Source: Candidatus Gastranaerophilales bacterium (lineage in GTDB: Bacteria; Cyanobacteriota; Vampirovibrionia; Gastranaerophilales; Gastranaerophilaceae). From it: a stretch of 7,714 nucleotides of DNA. The notes under the pieces are model-generated. The model saw nothing but the letters and a program-made list of their open reading frames with translations. It made no database searches and had not been told where the DNA came from. The DNA lies in the NCBI GenBank assembly GCA_900552525.1, contig UNSK01000070.1, positions 1 through 7,714 of the forward strand, written 5' to 3'. The translations under genes were made by a program, and so were the position numbers. Shown in pieces: positions 5,471 to 7,714 of this stretch (position 1 is its first letter; every line of letters begins with the position of its first letter).

Positions 5471-5922
5471 TATTTCTTAACGCCGCCTTTTAATTTAGCA
5501 ATAACACTGTCTGTAATATCAACACCGCCTACAAATACGCCGCGAATATCCATTACTGCATCTAGTTTTTGTTCTACCATAACAGCTTTTGCTGCCTCTT
5601 TAATTTTTGTGAACACTTCTTGTTCTCTTTTATTCTTCAATGTCACATAGGCAGTTTCTTTTGCTTTAAATTCCTGTGCAACTTTTTCTTCAAAGGTTTG
5701 TTTTTTCAAAGGGGTGTCTAAAGATTTATACTCTTTTTCTTTATCAACAAGGAACTGCTGCATTTCTAAACCTTTAGCATCAACTTCCTTTGTTACCTGT
5801 TTTGCATAATCGTAATTATCAATTACTTTGCCATAATCAATATATCCGACACCGCCAGCATTTGCAATTCCTGTAAATGCAGCCATTAATAATACAACAA
5901 TGCCTAATTTAAACTTTTTCAT
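5470..5922 (-). CDS. OmpH/Skp-family periplasmic chaperone
   Basis: 150 residues with a clear signal peptide: MKK, a hydrophobic core (GIVVLLMAAF) and cleavage predicted after ANA at residue 22. The mature part begins VGYID (25-29), matching the first strand of OmpH/Skp. A lysine/glutamate-rich helical stretch (~40-115, the coiled-coil arms that hold client proteins) follows. It closes with strand residues AVMDIRGVFVGG and the family's DITDSVIAKL tail (136-145). Skp-like proteins trimerise and carry unfolded outer-membrane barrels across the periplasm to BamA, encoded immediately upstream. AGGAGG (5933-5928) lies 5 bases before the ATG. The gap to bamA is 33 bp; the stop overlaps the next gene. 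Confidence 0.9.
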   Translation of the reverse strand: MKKFKLGIVVLLMAAFTGIANAGGVGYIDYGKVIDNYDYAKQVTKEVDAKGLEMQQFLVDKEKEYKSLDTPLKKQTFEEKVAQEFKAKETAYVTLKNKREQEVFTKIKEAAKAVMVEQKLDAVMDIRGVFVGGVDITDSVIAKLKGGVKK

Positions 5923-5927
5923 ATAAC

Positions 5928-5933
5928 CCTCCT
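5928..5933 (-). promoter_or_regulatory. Ribosome binding site of the OmpH/Skp gene
   Basis: A perfect AGGAGG, 5 bases before the ATG at 5922, in the short bamA-ompH gap. The strength suggests the chaperone is made in larger amounts than the downstream phosphorylase, which has no comparable site. Confidence 0.8.
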
Positions 5934-5943
5934 ATATGTTATT

Positions 5944-5972
5944 ATTATACACTACTTAGTACATCATGTCAC
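5944..5972 (-). promoter_or_regulatory. Possible internal promoter for ompH inside the 3' end of bamA
   Basis: On the minus strand GTGACA (5972-5967, 5 of 6 matches to the -35 consensus) and a perfect TATAAT (5949-5944) are 17 bases apart. The start point would be near 5937, leaving a leader of ~15 bases that still includes the AGGAGG. The -35 box lies in the last codons of bamA. It would let ompH and the genes after it be expressed apart from bamA. Chance occurrence in AT-rich sequence cannot be excluded, though spacing and both boxes are good. Confidence 0.5.
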
Positions 5973-7714
5973 CTACACCAAACGTGAAGTATCCGTTAGG
6001 TGAACCGTTCGGCCCCGGATTTGTAAGCGGGAAACCGTAATCAACAGATAAAGGTCCGACACCCGGCATATTTATCTTTAAACCGATACCAGCTGTAATA
6101 GCCTGAATTGGACGGTCGTACAATACACTTGCAATTGTTGGATCAAAGACTTTACCTGCATCAACCCAGAAAGTTAACCTCAAATTCTGCAAGAAGTTTA
6201 CTTTTAATCTATCCACAAATGGTATCGGTGTTGCAAGTTCAACAGAACCCATTATAAAAGATGTACCGGTACCAACACCGTTAACCTTATAACCCCTGAT
6301 AGTATAAGGACCGCCTAAACGATAAGCCATAATTTCAGGCATATCTGAACCATGAAGTTTTATACCGCCTCTTCCGGTAAATGTCAAAGAAGATTTTTTA
6401 GCAATAGGGATAAATTTCTTTGCCATACCTGTTAAACGGCCGTTTGTTTTGCCAAATCCATCAAGACCGAATGCTTCTTCAAATCTAACTGACGCTAAAG
6501 CACCGTGGCGCGGGTTAACAGCAGAATCTCTGGAATCATATGCCAAACCTGGTGCAAGACGCAGGAATAAACCGCCTTCCAACTGTTTTGCACGATCTGC
6601 AATATCAAGCCCGTGAGCCTTATACAAGTTTGCGATATTATTAGCATCACCTTCACTCAGGTGAATATATTCAACACCTGTTGTTAATGTAGTTGAAAGG
6701 TTTTTGTTATATTTTAACTTATGTGCGACAGTACCTTCTATACCAATTCTTCTTTCCAGAGCAAGCGGAATCTGGTAGCTGCCTAAATCTCTATAATAAA
6801 TTTTGCTCATCAATGAATTATCCGCATTCAAGAAATGTGGTTCAAAAAAGCTCAATTCTGCCTGATAATTCATATGACTCATAATGGAAGAGTCGCTCAT
6901 CAAAATACCCGAACCGACCAAACCGGTAAGAGAAACTCTCTGATTTAATCCTCTGAAGTTATTATCAGAAATACCGACAGAACCAAAAGCACCTGTTGCA
7001 GAATCCAAACCTCCGCCTACTGATACTGAAGCTGTGCGCTGTTCTTTTAATTCAATTGTTACATCAAATCTGTCCGGATTGTCTTCTGAAACTTCTATAG
7101 TCCGGTTTACATCCTTAAAAGCCTGTGTGGAGTATAATCTAACTAAATCCTGCTTTACCTGATTTTCATTATAAACAGTTCCAGGTTCTGTCATTATGTT
7201 ACGTTCAATAACATATTCCTTTGTTTTTTCATTACCGGTAATCATAATTTTATTAATCTTACCTTCTGTAATACTTAAATTTAGAGTTCCGTCAGGATCG
7301 TCGTAAATAGAATCAATTTTTGATAAAATATATCCCTTTGAATAGTAACATTCATTAATCTTTTCCATAGCCTGATTGATTGCAGTAATATTTTGCGGCT
7401 TTCCTTTTAGAGGAAGAAGATATTGCATAATTTCATCCGAAGAAACAACGGTATTTCCTTCTATAGTGAAATCTGTTACAGGGATATTTTCCTCAACAAT
7501 AATTTTTAATGAAATAGTACCATTAGAATTTTTAACAGGTATTGCCTTCATTTTTTCAGTGAAATAGCCGAGGCGGTAAATAGTTTTCAAATCCTGCTGC
7601 ATTGCGTCTTTGTCATACAAATCACCTTTTTTCAGTGACATTTTAGACATTATATATTCAGGTTTTATAATATTAGAGCCAAGAATTTCTATGTCGTTAA
7701 TATATGCTGTGCTG
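5956..7714 (-). CDS. bamA: Outer membrane protein assembly factor BamA / Omp85 (5' end outside window)
   Basis: The frame stays open to the right edge. The ATG at 7650 is internal, because the 21 codons before it (AYINDIEILGSNIIKPEYI) already form the first strand and helix of a POTRA domain. Of the 585 residues visible, three POTRA domains span ~5-75, ~78-151 and ~153-225, each with the hallmark strand ending in G-N/S (ILGSN, IEGN, ITGN) and GYF/GYI/AF motifs. The 16-strand barrel follows from ~227. It has the Omp85 YDSRDSAVNPRHG motif (392-404) and the IRGY lid-loop motif (472-475, bases 6300-6289) that contacts the barrel interior. It ends GYFTFGVGDMMY, close to the E. coli BamA ending FQFNIGKTW, with a terminal aromatic. 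The protein folds and inserts outer-membrane beta-barrels. More POTRA domains or a signal peptide may lie upstream. Head of the bamA-ompH-phosphorylase-FlhA-C-like gene string. Confidence 0.95.
   Translation of the reverse strand, partial: STAYINDIEILGSNIIKPEYIMSKMSLKKGDLYDKDAMQQDLKTIYRLGYFTEKMKAIPVKNSNGTISLKIIVEENIPVTDFTIEGNTVVSSDEIMQYLLPLKGKPQNITAINQAMEKINECYYSKGYILSKIDSIYDDPDGTLNLSITEGKINKIMITGNEKTKEYVIERNIMTEPGTVYNENQVKQDLVRLYSTQAFKDVNRTIEVSEDNPDRFDVTIELKEQRTASVSVGGGLDSATGAFGSVGISDNNFRGLNQRVSLTGLVGSGILMSDSSIMSHMNYQAELSFFEPHFLNADNSLMSKIYYRDLGSYQIPLALERRIGIEGTVAHKLKYNKNLSTTLTTGVEYIHLSEGDANNIANLYKAHGLDIADRAKQLEGGLFLRLAPGLAYDSRDSAVNPRHGALASVRFEEAFGLDGFGKTNGRLTGMAKKFIPIAKKSSLTFTGRGGIKLHGSDMPEIMAYRLGGPYTIRGYKVNGVGTGTSFIMGSVELATPIPFVDRLKVNFLQNLRLTFWVDAGKVFDPTIASVLYDRPIQAITAGIGLKINMPGVGPLSVDYGFPLTNPGPNGSPNGYFTFGVGDMMY

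Noticed and set aside
7648..7650. ATG at 7650 as the start of bamA
   Set aside because: The 21 in-frame codons before it already encode the first strand and helix of a POTRA domain, and no ribosome binding site precedes it, so the gene starts outside the window.

Overview
The window comes from an AT-rich, diderm (outer-membrane-bearing) bacterium. Every gene I can support lies on the minus strand, so transcription runs from high to low coordinates. An Omp85/BamA barrel assembly protein next to an OmpH/Skp-like periplasmic chaperone shows an outer membrane. The low G+C, the Omp85 with at least three POTRA domains and the flagellar-type proteins would fit gut Vampirovibrionia (Gastranaerophilales, the non-photosynthetic relatives of cyanobacteria). 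Elusimicrobiota, Negativicutes or Deferribacterota are not excluded, and the lineage is inference only.

Layout in transcription order. (1) 7714-5956: bamA, entering from the right edge without its start. (2) 5922-5470: an ompH/skp-like gene 33 bp later, with a plausible extra promoter in the end of bamA. (3) 5470-4139: a thymidine/pyrimidine-nucleoside phosphorylase whose start overlaps the ompH stop (TAATG). (4) 4146-2680: a 488-residue protein overlapping the phosphorylase stop by 8 bp. Its last ~330 residues look like the cytoplasmic domain of the flagellar/type III export-gate protein FlhA, but it has no membrane domain. Instead it carries a DUF4177-like N-terminus and a coiled coil. Genes 1-4 look like one operon. 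(5) 2679-2459: a 221-bp intergenic region with an extended -10 promoter, a palindrome over its -35 box, a 12-bp poly-G tract in the leader, a hairpin and a strong ribosome binding site. (6) 2458-1: an open frame of at least 819 codons leaving the left edge. It encodes a flagellin-type N-terminal helical domain followed by three ~200-residue super-repeats of RTX-like calcium-binding motifs.

The envelope pair is standard: OmpH/Skp-like proteins escort unfolded barrels to BamA. The part worth a second look is the left half. A soluble FlhA-C-like protein sits directly upstream of a flagellin/RTX hybrid. In known systems FlhA-C is the docking platform for chaperone-bound late substrates, including flagellin. 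The pair may therefore be an export or assembly factor with its surface substrate, and the substrate may be phase-variable through the poly-G tract. Existence of the genes is well supported by the sequence; the functional link is inference.
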